Below are positions 20,092 to 30,851 of a DNA stretch of 64,000 nucleotides, piece after piece. The DNA comes from Epithemia pelagica. Its lineage: Eukaryota > Bacillariophyta > Bacillariophyceae > Surirellales > Surirellaceae. How positions within the stretch are numbered: the stretch's first letter is position 1; every line of letters starts with the position of its first letter. The position numbers and the translations under genes are program-made. The stretch is from positions 1,922,001 to 1,986,000 of the forward strand of contig OX337242.1 of the NCBI GenBank assembly GCA_946965045.2, written 5' to 3'. The notes below the pieces were generated by a model, which worked only from the letters and a program-made list of their open reading frames with translations, was not told the origin of the DNA and searched no databases.

Positions 20092-23000
20092 CTATTCCAT
20101 CGTCCTCTTATTCTGGTTATCGTCTCGATCCGGTACCAAGGACGACACATGGGCTTGCAATCGTTCGTATTCGGACAACAAATGAGTCCATCCACTGCGT
20201 TCCAATTCTTGCTCAAGTTTCCGCAATCGTTTCCAGGTCAAATCGGCCGATGAGTGTCCTCCTCTTGTCGTAGAACTACCCGTAGTGAACTGTTCGGCGG
20301 GAAGGGTTTGCATTTCTCGCAACAGATCCACCAACGAGGATTCCGTTCGTTTGTCACCGACACGACCATGACGACACAAGGCTATCAGGACCTCGACATA
20401 GGTCACGATGGTGGGTTCCAAGGAAACAACATCATTGGATCCAGTCATGGTGTGGTTGGTATGCTTCTGTTTCGTCTTGCGCATATTGGAATTTGATTGT
20501 TGTTGTTGTTGCGCCGCCAAGGCTTGTTGTTTCCGAAAGATTTTTAGGGCTCGTTCTCCGGAATTGGAATGGGTAGATCGAGCATGGGCCGAGATGACAG
20601 AGGTAAAGGAAAACACATTGGGATAACAATCGTATTCCCCGCGTTCGGCCAATTCCACCATTTGTTGTAAACATCGCTCTGCTTGTTTGGCTTCATGGCT
20701 CCCACTTGGCAAGGCTTGTTTCTTGGATACATCCCGAAACATTGATTTCGTCCAGGAATCAATCACGGCATTAAAATCCATTGTGGTGGGTTTCCGATCC
20801 ACCCGGCCATTTTCCACATGATCGATCCAGTCATGAAAGACGTTGGTTGTCATGGTTGGGTCTCCTTGCTTGGACCATGATTGCAAACGCATGGCACAGG
20901 CATCGGCCAGAAATTCGCGAGACACGGGCTTGCCGGCATCCAAGTCATGTTGCAGGCCTTGAAACAAACGTTCCACATGAGTGTGACCATTTGTGTGTTT
21001 CAACCAGGCACCCATTAATTTGCAGCATATGGAATCCTTTCGTGGCCCACCATGGTCTTTGTTATTGTCGTCGTCGTCATGGAGTTGGGTATAGAGATCC
21101 GTGGCTTGTTGCAAAATGTCGACATCATGATAGGTTCTTCGCACGTAGGCATTTAGTAGAGAATTGTGACATCGATCGTCGGGTTGAATTTCCATGTCTG
21201 CCATAGAATCGTATACCTTTCGGGCTTTGGTCGCACCGTGTTTGTCCTTGGATTCTCCCCAGGCTCGAATCACAAAATTGAAAATCTGCAGCAAGGAGAT
21301 GTCAAAAGGAAAAGCAGATTCATCCATCCGATTCCACCATCAGAATCGATATGTCAAGTTACGGAACAACCTACAATCCGTATACTAATGAGAACTTACT
21401 TGTGGTAGACTGTTCATGGTCGGATTGTCACTCAATGTCACATTCTCTTGTTTGACTCGTCGACACAAATGATCTAGAATGACTTGACAACGACCGGGGT
21501 CCTTGGCACTTTTCCATGCCTGAATCACACGAACATAGCTTTCTCCATTCGGCTTGGGTAACCCAGTATTTGAGTTGGTCTCTTCCATCCAATGCACTAT
21601 ACGTTCCGCCAACAAGGCTCCTTTGAAGGATGGTGAAAGGCCAGTCAATCCTTGAAGCAGCAGATTCATGGATTCAATAGTCAAGGGTTTCTCTGGATTC
21701 GACTGGGCGTCGACCATTTGCTGAAAACGGACCACCGCTTGTTCCATGTGGCTGGCATTAGCTCCCTGTTTCAGGTCCTGCACAAGGCGCTGCAACGCCT
21801 CGAAAACAATTCCTCCTTGTTCCTCTGGAGTGCGTTCCACCACTGGTCGCCTTGCAGTTCGAGGAGTGATGGTTGGTGGGGGTTTGGAGGACGGTGGTGG
21901 TGGTGGTGGTAGTGGTGAAGAATTTCCTAGTCTTTGTTTGTTTGTCACTCTCGCTTGTTGTACGTACGTGTTGTTGTCGGGTGTTTTCACCAGTGACTCC
22001 ACATGGTGCCGTAATTGCCGCAAGGAGGAGATCTGTGCGCCACGATCATTGGTGTTTTGGTAGGCTGCCTCCATGAGTTCAAACATACGGACGGTCGGTT
22101 TCCATCGACTGTCTCGTGTGGCCATAAATGACTCGCATACTTCGTCTACAATGGATCTTGCCAAATGCAGGACTTGGTCGGAGGGTGATTGTGTACCAAA
22201 GGACTCGACCAAGACCCGAAGAACCCTTTCCGCATGCCTTGCGTCATAGCGCAACAACGTATTCGCGATGGATTGTTGTTGTTGTCCTCTCATTTGTTGG
22301 TAGAGTTCCAACATGCGAAGTTCATTGCCTCTTGTTTTACCATACAGTTCAATCATGTCACAATACAAATCGGGGCTGGGTCGATATTCCTCTGGTTGGG
22401 ATGCAAAATCGTTCACATGAATGGATTGAAAGTATCGTTCCGCATCTGAAATCACGGTATTGGCCGACGATGGATCCATCTCTAACCGTTGACGGCAAAG
22501 CTGGAGCAGTTTCTTTATCAGTGGTCCATTGGGGCGATATCTTGTATCGGCCTGGTCCATCAAATATTGAAATACTTCGTCTGCTCTCCCATAAAGGTTA
22601 TGACTATTCATGTTGATCATTCCCTGTACAATATGCAGATATGCATTGGCATACGGAGGTGCCACGAAACCTACGTGAAGATATCGATTCACTTTCTCGA
22701 GGATGGACAATGGTCGCAACTGCTCGAATGTGACAGTCGTCGGAGTCCTGTCAGGAGGACTGCCCTTCTCATATCCATCCTTCTTGACGGATGTTCCGCT
22801 TGTTTCCCTCACAGAATTCATGTATATTGCCCACAATGCCAGGATTGGATCCAAGGTGGAGTGATATGGCAAGGCTTGGTATCCTCCTGTGACCAAGCTG
22901 TCTGGGTCATGGACCTCCCATTCTTTTGCAAGACGATCCAAGATCCATAACCACTCTTCCAATAAGTCTCCCTTCACAATGTCCTTCTTACCACCTGCTT

Positions 23001-23595
23001 CCTTGGACAGATAATCCCGTGCGTTTACAAAATCATGAGAACCCAAGGATCCCACCTCGAGCGATTGCAGGCGATCTTGGAGCAGCTCATAGACCCAAGA
23101 TTCGCCGTCATTTTCAAAAAGGGGTGGTGGCAAGGTTTCGTCTGCCATATTTTCTTCAGTATTTTCAGTGGCTACAGCTGGGTTTAGATCTCCTGGTCTG
23201 TCGTGTCTTGTCCGTTTCGGCTTTCGGCGGCCCTTTGTCAAACTGTTGCTTGTATGGGGATTTACAGAGGGAGATTTGTCATGTTCCTTGTTGCTTTGGG
23301 TCGGTGACGACTGGTCGTCTTCCTTGGAACTCTCTCTGGACACTGTGGATGAGCGAGACACTTCCATGGCTTGAGCAGTACCAGTGGTACTCCTAGATTG
23401 GACCAATGGACAGCTCTGTCTAGTTTGTGGTATTCTCACATCCTTCCATGAAGGAAAACAAACGGAATGGGAATTCGACTGTGAAGGCAAGAGTTGTCGG
23501 GCATTGTGGCCGTCCACAGAGAAAACATGAGGGCGCTTGACCAACGTCGGTCTCAAGCAGAAGCGCCTGGTTCGAATCATCCGTGCCATCATCAT
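20092..23595 (-). CDS. PPR (pentatricopeptide repeat) protein, two exons, intact
   Basis: PPR proteins bind organellar RNA and guide its processing or translation. Exon 1 is 23595-21400 and exon 2 is 21285-20092, with a 114-bp intron (donor GTAAGT, acceptor CTGCAG, phase 0); the spliced protein is 1129 residues. The start is a run of ATGs at 23595-23587; the first 25 residues are basic with hydroxylated residues and no acid (MMMARMIRTRRFCLRPT), like a mitochondrial leader. PPR-like helical pairs recur, for example NSLPQIFNFVIRAWGESK and PTTMDFNAVIDSWTKS. A proline run and polyQ linkers are inserted. The gene lies upstream of, and on the same strand as, another PPR gene. The copy at 6000-8735 is its broken duplicate. 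Confidence 0.9.
20545..23280. repeat. Segmental duplication, copy of 6000-8735
   Basis: About 2.7 kb here matches 6000-8735 in the same orientation at a constant offset of 14545, intron included. Only scattered substitutions separate the copies. Homology ends at about 23280 (matching 8735); on the other side it is cut by the retrotransposon at 20545. Confidence 0.93.
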
Positions 23596-24209
23596 GGTTG
23601 ACAATGGGGTGTCTTGTTGTCGGAAACAAACCAGGAAGAGCAATCAAACAACATTCCATCAACAGAAATCTTTTCTTTGGAGCGAGGACATGGAAAATTC
23701 TTCGATGGATCGAACGGTTCGGAAGAAAAATAAAACTATAAAAAAGGGCAGGTTCGAAAAGTCCCGTCCGAAAAGCGCCGTGTCGGACAGACGGCGCCAG
23801 GCTATATTGTACAGATGGTAGTTGTTGCTTAAGGTAGCTCTAGTAAGTATCCTTTCTGCTCTCTGTATCTATGACTTCTCTATTGGATTGCCGACAAAGA
23901 GGAATATTCAAAGCCAAAACAAAAGCTCCATGGAACAGAGCCTAATGCACACGATACATCGTGTCATTGTCATGTCAATTGACAAACGTCACGGTGGGTT
24001 GTTTGGTCAATGCAACGACAGCAAAACAACCGAAGAGTGTGCTCGTCATCCTTTGCAACCTGCGCATCGAAAGTCCAAGCTGTTGGAAGGAACTCCAAGT
24101 TCCGGCAACGATGAGGGTGTAGGAGAACCACGTCATTAGTCTAGAATCGGTCCAATAGAGGAGTCCTCGTCTCTTGCACCATGGTCCTCGACCTCGATCG
24201 ATCGAGAGT
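23596..24209. other. Intergenic, no gene seen
   Basis: This is the upstream region of the intact PPR gene and the 3' flank of the next PPR gene. Short open frames here have no recognisable features. Nothing further supported. Confidence 0.5.
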
Positions 24210-27200
24210 TCAGCCTTGCCCTCGCTTCTTCTTGTTTGTTGTATTCTCCAAGGATTCAAGTTTGACCAGTAGCCCTTCTTGTTGGACATGATCCAGCACA
24301 ATGGACTGCAAGGCATTTTTCATTTGCGTCAAGGAGTGACGTGTCGTCGTCTTGTCGCAATGAATGACGGCCGGCACATGGTCGAGCACTTGGTGCAGGC
24401 GCTGGACCAAGAGACAAGCCGCCGAATCGGGTGGTACGGAATTGTCGACTCTTCCAAACGACCGACACAAGGCCACAAACACTTGCCCGTGGATGCGAAG
24501 CATGGAATGCAGATCGTCTTTGTCATCCGTCCCCCCCTTCGCGCTCCTTGTTCTGGGAGGAAACCGTTCGTTCAGTTCGTGCCACAATTGAAAGGCCTTT
24601 TCTCCCGATTCGGGCAAATGAGAGGAATTGGCATATGCCGTAATCACCGATCCATACGACCGATGATCTGGACGACACTCCAACCGCCGTTTCGAGGAGC
24701 TCCTATTAGTGGATGACAATGACAATGACGTATTAGAATGGGCCAATTGGGACATTTGGCGCAACCCCGCCTCGGCCTTGGAGGCTCGTTGTGGATCGGA
24801 CGACCGCAACCAGGCATGGAGAACGGCATTAAAATGTTTCGTACTGGGCAAGGAATCCACAACCATGCCCGATTCGTAGGCCGCAATCCATTCGCGCAAA
24901 ACCTTGGCCGTTTGCTCGGGATGACCCGCTTTCGACCACACTTGCAGACGGGCATTGTACGAACGACCTTGAGGTCGGAGAACATCTTTTTGGTGGTGGT
25001 GGTGGTCGTCGTTGTCGTGCGCATGGTATTCTTGGATTAATTCTTGAAAGACGGCTTCCGTTTCTGTGGGTCGATTGCGTCTGGACCAAAAGGACATGAG
25101 TGTATTGTACAATTTGGCATTTCGTCTTACACCACTGCGCTTGATTTCGTTCCACAGTGCTTGGACGCGGTTCGGTGCTGCCGGATCGGGGGACCGTGCC
25201 CACGCATGTAAGAGGGCATTGTAGGTGACAGCACCCGGCTTGGCAAGGAGTTGGTGTGCGTTGCTCATCATGAGACGGTACAAGTGCTCCACCGGTGGGG
25301 CTGGATCCTGGACCGTCGGGGACTTGGCCCAGGCCCACATGAGAGATGTATAGGTATAACTGTCGGGAACAAACCCTCGTTCCGTCATGCCCTTCATGAC
25401 AGCCATGGCTCGGTCCAAGGAATCGGGACGATTCGATTGTTTCACCCAGCCATCCATTACGAGATTGAAATGCTGGGCCGTCAGCAACCCCTGTTTATTG
25501 TCCGTGTGAGATGAAGGATGGTTCTGTGAGCGACATAACTGCTTCAAGCATTCTTCGCTCCGTTCGGGTTGTCCGGCGTTGATCCAAGCCATGAGGAGAT
25601 TGACATAACTATTGCTATCCGGTGGTGGAAGCGGAGGGACATTTGTGGGATTGTGCTCCACGCATGAATTCTCCATTCGTTGAAGCAAGGCATCCGCTTT
25701 GTGGGCCGCGGCAGCCGAATGCTGACGCGCGTAGCTCGTCAGTAACGTATTATACAGGTAGGTGGAAAGTCCTGGTCGTTTTCCCGGTACCACCGTTTGT
25801 TCCAGTCGTTCCAAGACGCGTTCCAGAAACTCGGGAGCTTGCGGATGATTGGACAGGGCCCATGAGGCCATAATGCCACTCCACACCTCCACAGGGTTGT
25901 GCATCCACGATGATGATGATGATGATCCTACTTGCCCCGCGTCCCAGGCTTGGAACAAGCGCACCAAGACGTCCTGGGCGGATCCCTGGTTCGTGTCCTG
26001 GGCATGGGCCCACAACAAACTGTTCCAGGTAATCCATCCCGGTTGCAATTGCGGATTGTCCGTTTGTTGGGCCAACTCTTGCAGATACTCAAAGAGTGCA
26101 TCGGCCTCGAGGAGACGACCCGCATGACCGTAGGCGGAAATGACAATGGAAAAGGGAACTTGGGTCAATTCGAATCTGCTGGCCGGGGCGCCTTCTTGGG
26201 TTGGTGGAGACGATCCCGGCGCCAAGGATGACGACGACGATGATGATTGTCGAATGGTGGTGGAGGATGCCGAGTCGTTGAGGTACCGTTGGCATTGTTG
26301 GTCCAAAATGGCTCGGGCGGCCGTGGCGGAATGGGCATGACGACACTGCGCCACGGCATGACAAGCACGATTGTAGGTCACGGCCTGCAATTCGTGTGGT
26401 GCAAAGACTTGATGGAGTTCTGTATACAACTCTTGAATCCGATGAAATGCCGTGTGAGTATGGACCCCTGTGGATCCCGAGTCCTCGTCGTTGGACGACA
26501 GAGCGGAGGACCGGTACGTGTGACGACTGTACGTTTCCATGAGGGCACAATAGACCAGGGGTGTCGGCCGCAAGGCCGATCGATGAGGACAGTGACGGTA
26601 CCAGTCCTCAAGTGCCTGGAAATAGAATTCGGCCCGTTCCGGTGCTTGAGGGAGACCACTGTGAGACCACAAGGCAATGAGATGATACATGGTGGAACTG
26701 TCGGGATGGTATTGGGCATGGTTGGGATTGCCCTGACTGCGATGCAACATGGTTTCATAAATCTCGACATGGGCACGATGGTACGGACAGGGATCAGCAC
26801 CACCATTGGATCCCATGCGGTGTTGTTGTTGTTGTCGTTGAACTGTGGTTGTCTTCTCCAAGGCGTGCAACACAATGGAATACAGGCACGGATGAGGTTC
26901 CACCAATCCAACGTTCTGGTAGTCTTCCATCCGAGAGAGCATGACAAAAGGATCCAAAAAGCGGGCTTCGGACATGTCATTGTCGTGGATCCAAGCGCCA
27001 TCACTGTCAGTGTGAAAGAAGGAGGACCCAAACTCCTCCTCTCCTGCAAGATGGTTGGTGGGTTGTTGTTGGTGGTGGTGATGAATTCTGACAAAGAGGT
27101 AATCTCTCCAGGCCAAGAGCGGAGCACTCCAAACGGGTACCGAGAGCATTGGGTACCGTTGAGAGAAGGTTGTAGTTGGTCGCCCATCATGTTGGAGTTC

Positions 27201-27719
27201 TAGCGACAAGCGATCCAAAATGGCAAATCCATTGTGAATCAATTCCGAATAGACATTCCAAGCCATTGGATGCCTCGACACGGGTTGGAGTTGTGGTTGA
27301 CGCAAGGCTTGGAGCAAGCCTTGTGCTTGGTGCCACGTGCAAGGCGTCAATCGACCACGTGGCGTTGCCAGTATTTGATCTTTTAATCGCATCCAATTGG
27401 TCACATAATCATCCGGCCTACGTCGTCGTTCATTGTCGACTTGGGCTTTGGTAGGAGACCATGGTGGTTGGCGAAGAATCGAATCACTCCTCGAATCCGA
27501 GTGCGAGAGTCTCGTCGTTGTCTTTGTTGTTGTTGTCCATGGTTGGGCCTCTCCAACTGTCAGACTTGTGGTAGTGGTACACAAACTGGTGCAGGAGAGT
27601 GGATTTTTCCAAAGGACAAGGACTTTTTGTTGTTGTTGTTGGCCCCGAGATTGAGCATACGTGAATCGACCGAATGGAGCTCGTGGTCGACCGTGCCTTA
27701 CTGCCACGAGCCCCCACAT
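24210..27719 (-). CDS. Large PPR protein, single exon
   Basis: This 1169-residue protein starts at ATG 27719 (MWGLVAVRHGRPRAPFGR). Its basic, acid-free leader suggests import into mitochondria or plastid. It contains a long run of PPR motifs of about 35 residues in the C-terminal two thirds, such as FNLVMDGWVKQSNRPDS, YTYTSLMWAWAKSP, VTYNALLHAWARSPD, KLYNTLMSFWSRRN and SYNARLQVWSKAG; the family fold is paired helices binding single-stranded RNA. Low-complexity polyQ, polyH and polyS insertions interrupt the repeats. It shares the helix-turn pattern with the PPR gene upstream but is not a close copy. Its specific RNA target cannot be read from the sequence. Confidence 0.9.
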   Translation of the reverse strand: MWGLVAVRHGRPRAPFGRFTYAQSRGQQQQQKVLVLWKNPLSCTSLCTTTTSLTVGEAQPWTTTTKTTTRLSHSDSRSDSILRQPPWSPTKAQVDNERRRRPDDYVTNWMRLKDQILATPRGRLTPCTWHQAQGLLQALRQPQLQPVSRHPMAWNVYSELIHNGFAILDRLSLELQHDGRPTTTFSQRYPMLSVPVWSAPLLAWRDYLFVRIHHHHQQQPTNHLAGEEEFGSSFFHTDSDGAWIHDNDMSEARFLDPFVMLSRMEDYQNVGLVEPHPCLYSIVLHALEKTTTVQRQQQQHRMGSNGGADPCPYHRAHVEIYETMLHRSQGNPNHAQYHPDSSTMYHLIALWSHSGLPQAPERAEFYFQALEDWYRHCPHRSALRPTPLVYCALMETYSRHTYRSSALSSNDEDSGSTGVHTHTAFHRIQELYTELHQVFAPHELQAVTYNRACHAVAQCRHAHSATAARAILDQQCQRYLNDSASSTTIRQSSSSSSSLAPGSSPPTQEGAPASRFELTQVPFSIVISAYGHAGRLLEADALFEYLQELAQQTDNPQLQPGWITWNSLLWAHAQDTNQGSAQDVLVRLFQAWDAGQVGSSSSSSWMHNPVEVWSGIMASWALSNHPQAPEFLERVLERLEQTVVPGKRPGLSTYLYNTLLTSYARQHSAAAAHKADALLQRMENSCVEHNPTNVPPLPPPDSNSYVNLLMAWINAGQPERSEECLKQLCRSQNHPSSHTDNKQGLLTAQHFNLVMDGWVKQSNRPDSLDRAMAVMKGMTERGFVPDSYTYTSLMWAWAKSPTVQDPAPPVEHLYRLMMSNAHQLLAKPGAVTYNALLHAWARSPDPAAPNRVQALWNEIKRSGVRRNAKLYNTLMSFWSRRNRPTETEAVFQELIQEYHAHDNDDHHHHQKDVLRPQGRSYNARLQVWSKAGHPEQTAKVLREWIAAYESGMVVDSLPSTKHFNAVLHAWLRSSDPQRASKAEAGLRQMSQLAHSNTSLSLSSTNRSSSKRRLECRPDHRSYGSVITAYANSSHLPESGEKAFQLWHELNERFPPRTRSAKGGTDDKDDLHSMLRIHGQVFVALCRSFGRVDNSVPPDSAACLLVQRLHQVLDHVPAVIHCDKTTTRHSLTQMKNALQSIVLDHVQQEGLLVKLESLENTTNKKKRGQG

Positions 27720-27923
27720 GGTTTTCCTTACACGAATGGAGCAAACGACACAATCCTGCACAAGGCTATCGGGATTTCGGGAGGCTCATGCTCGACAGAG
27801 ACAGAAAGAGAGAGAGAGAGATTGCGGTCATCCAACCACGCCAGGAGACGGGAAATTGCTGCCGTATTCGTCCGATGGAACTGCTCTATAGTACACCACA
27901 GATCCACCAAAGAGAATCAATCA

Positions 27924-28223
27924 ATGGAGGATCCAACAACAGCAAGGTCTGTCCAGAAGAAGTGTTTGGTTCTTTGGTTGGCTTTCTTATTCTTCATTCC
28001 AACAACAGACCACATTGAAGCCATAATACGCATCTTTGTTATGGTTCATGGTGCATGCGTGTGTCTGTCGGGTCTGTGGAACAGGAGAATTGCCGTGTTT
28101 GGGTCGCAGAAAATAATGGGCGGACATGCGTTCCCCGACTGTGTTCAACGGACCGGAACGGCTAAGTATCTTTGTGTGGATGGCGTTGCAGAAATTTCCG
28201 AGCCATTATGTCACGCGTCATAA
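27924..28223 (+). CDS. Hypothetical 99-residue ORF with N-terminal hydrophobic segment, uncertain
   Basis: From ATG 27924 the frame encodes a short N-terminus, a hydrophobic stretch (CLVLWLAFLFFIPTT) that could be a signal peptide, then about 70 residues with four cysteines. It lies divergent to the large PPR gene. No family is recognised and it may be a chance frame. Confidence 0.25.
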   Translation: MEDPTTARSVQKKCLVLWLAFLFFIPTTDHIEAIIRIFVMVHGACVCLSGLWNRRIAVFGSQKIMGGHAFPDCVQRTGTAKYLCVDGVAEISEPLCHAS

Positions 28224-28529
28224 GAGAGCTATGTGACAGTTTGGCGAGCTCGGATGGAATATGGAATGGTTCATGCCATGCCGAGGGGTGTCATCCATGA
28301 CCCAACAAATTCCCGAACAGGGCACAACGGAAAACGGAAGGAAGATGGACCCCAAGCCCAAGCCCCAAGCCCATCGGAATGGACCAAAGGCGTCGACCGA
28401 GTCGGCATGGTTTTCTGCGAGAGGGTGTATCTTTGGATCTCTCTTTGGTTGCTGCCATTCTTTGGTTCTTTGGAACTTGTTGATCTCGCCTCCTCTTTGA
28501 CCAACTCTTTTCGATTTATATTCATCATC

Positions 28530-28760
28530 ATGGCTGGCAATCCGTGCATGGCACTTTTATGGATCTTTCTCTTGATCTTTATTGCCTGGCCGTTGGCCTT
28601 TTTTGCCAGTGGCTTGTGGATCTTTTTGCAGCCCTTTGAAGCCTGCTTTTCCTGTTTGCAAGATTGCAATCAATGTCTCGAAGGCTTTGTCACGTGGCCT
28701 CGCGCCGTGGGAGAAGCCATTTCTTCCTGTGATTCCTCCTGTCCCAAGCCCAACTACTAA
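28530..28760 (+). CDS. Small cysteine-rich membrane protein, unknown function
   Basis: The frame gives 76 residues from ATG 28530 (MAGNPCMALLWIFLL). One long hydrophobic region (residues about 5-32) with a central Trp-Pro kink (IAWPLAFFASGLW) is followed by QPFEACFSCLQDCNQC, a cluster of cysteines next to the membrane, then a short amphipathic tail. Clustered juxtamembrane cysteines suggest S-acylation or metal binding. The WPLAF…QPFEAC arrangement looks like a small eukaryotic family of unnamed membrane proteins, but I cannot name it. An open frame extends upstream to 28233, though the composition changes sharply at this ATG. Confidence 0.6.
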   Translation: MAGNPCMALLWIFLLIFIAWPLAFFASGLWIFLQPFEACFSCLQDCNQCLEGFVTWPRAVGEAISSCDSSCPKPNY

Positions 28761-28981
28761 AGCAAGAACAAGAAGAAGAAGCTACACATGAATCGGCAAG
28801 GTCGGTTCGTTTCTTTCAAACATCTGTGTTGCCCTCTCTCGCTGTAAAGTCGTTTCTTGCCAGGCCCCTCCTTCTTTGCTGAGCACACACCCATTCTTCT
28901 ACGTTCCCACCCGCCTTGGTAGACTTTTGACAGGATGAGAGACCAGTTCCATCTTGATTCCCCACATATATACCTACGACG

Positions 28982-29003
28982 TACACACACACACACACAC
29001 ACA
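28982..29003. repeat. CA/GT dinucleotide microsatellite
   Basis: About eleven perfect AC units lie in an intergenic stretch (28761-29461) that otherwise shows no firm gene. Confidence 0.9.
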
Positions 29004-29094
29004 AGACTTACAAGAATATCCTCAAGACCATGCCTAAAGTAGACACTCGGTATTATTCCCCTACAACGACTGTATTCTCTGTGTATCAAACTAC

Positions 29095-29298
29095 CTACCT
29101 ACCGAATAGAGGGCCGTCGTCTCGACGCCACAGAATCATGTTCGATAGTGGGAGAGATTTATGGTGATGGAGCCTACCTTGCGTGCAGTAGTGCTGTTTG
29201 TTCCCGAAGGAGATGCATCGACCGCACGTGTGTAGGTAGTTGCGGCAGGATAACATTCCTTGCGGTTCATGGTCCACACGGACACATTCCGCCGTCAT
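29095..29298 (-). CDS. Possible cysteine-rich small ORF or exon, uncertain
   Basis: An ATG frame (29298) encodes a short segment with Cys and His spaced like a metal-binding knot: SCRNYLHTCGRC, then KQHYC. A consensus-like donor (CAAG followed by GTAGGC) comes right after the HYC segment, so this could be a first exon whose continuation I could not find. It could also be chance. Confidence 0.22.
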   Translation of the reverse strand: MTAECVRVDHEPQGMLSCRNYLHTCGRCISFGNKQHYCTQGRLHHHKSLPLSNMILWRRDDGPLFGR

Positions 29299-29461
29299 CC
29301 GTCATAGCCCATTGATTGCACGCAGATGAATCGCGTTTTTTGTGAATCGCGCATTAATGCCGTGACACGCGACACTAGAATCCGATGGATGTGAGGGTGA
29401 GTGATGGTGGAGAGATCATTCCCCTCCCTGTTGTTGTTGTACATCTGGTGTGTTGCATCTC

Positions 29462-30658
29462 ATGGCGTCGTCCTCCTCCCAACCTGCCTTATCGCAGGAG
29501 AGGAATCCCTTGTCGACGAATCTGGATGCCCGAGCTCGGACCCTACAATATCGACAAGAATTGGGATTGTTGGTTTCCGAATTTTGGGCTACCGACGAAC
29601 CACGACAAGATTCCACAAGCAATGGAGCCAGGAACTCCTCTCCCACCACCACAAGGATGGAGGACCAGCCTCCACGGCTCCCCCAAGAGTTGGTAGCTCG
29701 TCATTTGGGACAATCCGCGCCACGACCCACCCAACCTCCAAACCAGAAATCCAAGCACCACAAGTCCCAGACGTCCAGACCGCACGAGACGCCCCGTTCG
29801 GTGGTGGATCCCCTGGCAGCCTCACCGTTGGGGGCATCCCACCTTCAGAAAAGTGCGTGGCCATTGTCATTCATGTGGCTTCATCCCGGATTTGTTCCAT
29901 CCACAGTACGACTACGGAAACCAACAACCGCATCGGATCCATCATCCAATGCATCGTATAGTCCCACGTGTCGTACCTGTTGGACGCCTCTTCAACCGGG
30001 TGCCTTGGGATGTACCACCCGACTGGAACAACGTACCGACGGCAGTCCGAGACGAACCCAACGAACGGCTACGCAAAAACGACGCCTCCGGAGGCAAAAA
30101 CAACAGCAACAACAATCGTCCTACCATGCTCGTCCATCCACGCCGCAATTGGCCCATTGGTATCACTACGTGACTGGAACAACACCACCACCCATAAAGG
30201 AAGGGAGGCCTCGTCTCCAACAATTGCGCCTCAGGTGTGGTACCTGCCAGGAATCCACCACCATTCCTCTTCCAGCTGCCGCCCCAAAACGAAAACATCA
30301 CGACACGAAACAACAGGGCACTCCATCCAAATCCAAGCATCCTCCCACCAACCACGACAACCAGGTCCACTACAAGTCCTCCAGAGGCTTGCCAAAGGAT
30401 GCTCCTGCTGGCAAAAAGAGGAGGAGTGCATCCCCAAAGGGTGACACCACTGGAGATTGGTCCGTCGCTCAACCGTTGGACCGTGACTTTCTCCCCTTGC
30501 CAGACTCGAAACAATCTCAAACAAAACGGGACACTTCCCTCACCCGGAAACGCCACAAGAAACAACAACAACAACGACTGGGGGAACCCAAACACAAAAA
30601 GAAGAAGAAGGGGCAAAGTGAACTCTTGAAGTTCTTGTCGTCCTTTAACAATCACTAA
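29462..30658 (+). CDS. Zinc-ribbon protein, probable RNase P/MRP subunit of the Rpr2/Rpp21 type
   Basis: This single-exon frame of 398 residues starts at MASSSSQPALSQ (29462). Residues about 165-270 hold a CRTCWTPLQPGALGC segment and, after a basic QQQQ-containing insert, LRCGTCQ. Paired CxxC motifs with a LxPG turn after the first pair are the signature of the Rpr2/Rpp21/SNM1 zinc ribbon, a protein subunit of nuclear RNase P that helps mature tRNA 5' ends. The N-terminal region is helical and the C-terminal 130 residues are very basic (KKKKKG near the end), fitting an RNA-binding nucleolar protein. The match is motif level only; another two-CxxC ribbon protein is possible. An overlapping plus-strand frame at 29401-29961 is a shadow. 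Confidence 0.55.
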   Translation: MASSSSQPALSQERNPLSTNLDARARTLQYRQELGLLVSEFWATDEPRQDSTSNGARNSSPTTTRMEDQPPRLPQELVARHLGQSAPRPTQPPNQKSKHHKSQTSRPHETPRSVVDPLAASPLGASHLQKSAWPLSFMWLHPGFVPSTVRLRKPTTASDPSSNASYSPTCRTCWTPLQPGALGCTTRLEQRTDGSPRRTQRTATQKRRLRRQKQQQQQSSYHARPSTPQLAHWYHYVTGTTPPPIKEGRPRLQQLRLRCGTCQESTTIPLPAAAPKRKHHDTKQQGTPSKSKHPPTNHDNQVHYKSSRGLPKDAPAGKKRRSASPKGDTTGDWSVAQPLDRDFLPLPDSKQSQTKRDTSLTRKRHKKQQQQRLGEPKHKKKKKGQSELLKFLSSFNNH

Positions 30659-30851
30659 ATCACTACTACAAAACAAGGGATTCGTAGACACATGTCACAC
30701 ATTTGGGTAACAAATATTCCCAAAGAACCTATGCGTTACTGTGTTATTCTTGCAAAAAATCCCCACCAATGAAAAGGCGGCATGAGCGACAACGATTGGA
30801 CTTTTGGTTGCAAGACACGAGGTTTGTTTCCGGGTGATAAATGCCCATGCT

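Noticed and set aside
26247-27203. A 318-codon plus-strand frame.
   Set aside because: Entirely antisense to the large PPR gene, with no domain-like sequence.
27441-28223. A 260-codon plus-strand frame overlapping the start of the large PPR gene.
   Set aside because: It is mostly antisense to PPR codons; only the last 99 codons from ATG 27924 are kept, as a doubtful small ORF.
29942-30691. A 249-codon minus-strand frame rich in Leu, Val and Gly.
   Set aside because: It is the mirror of the zinc-ribbon gene's basic Gln-rich region and has no motif.
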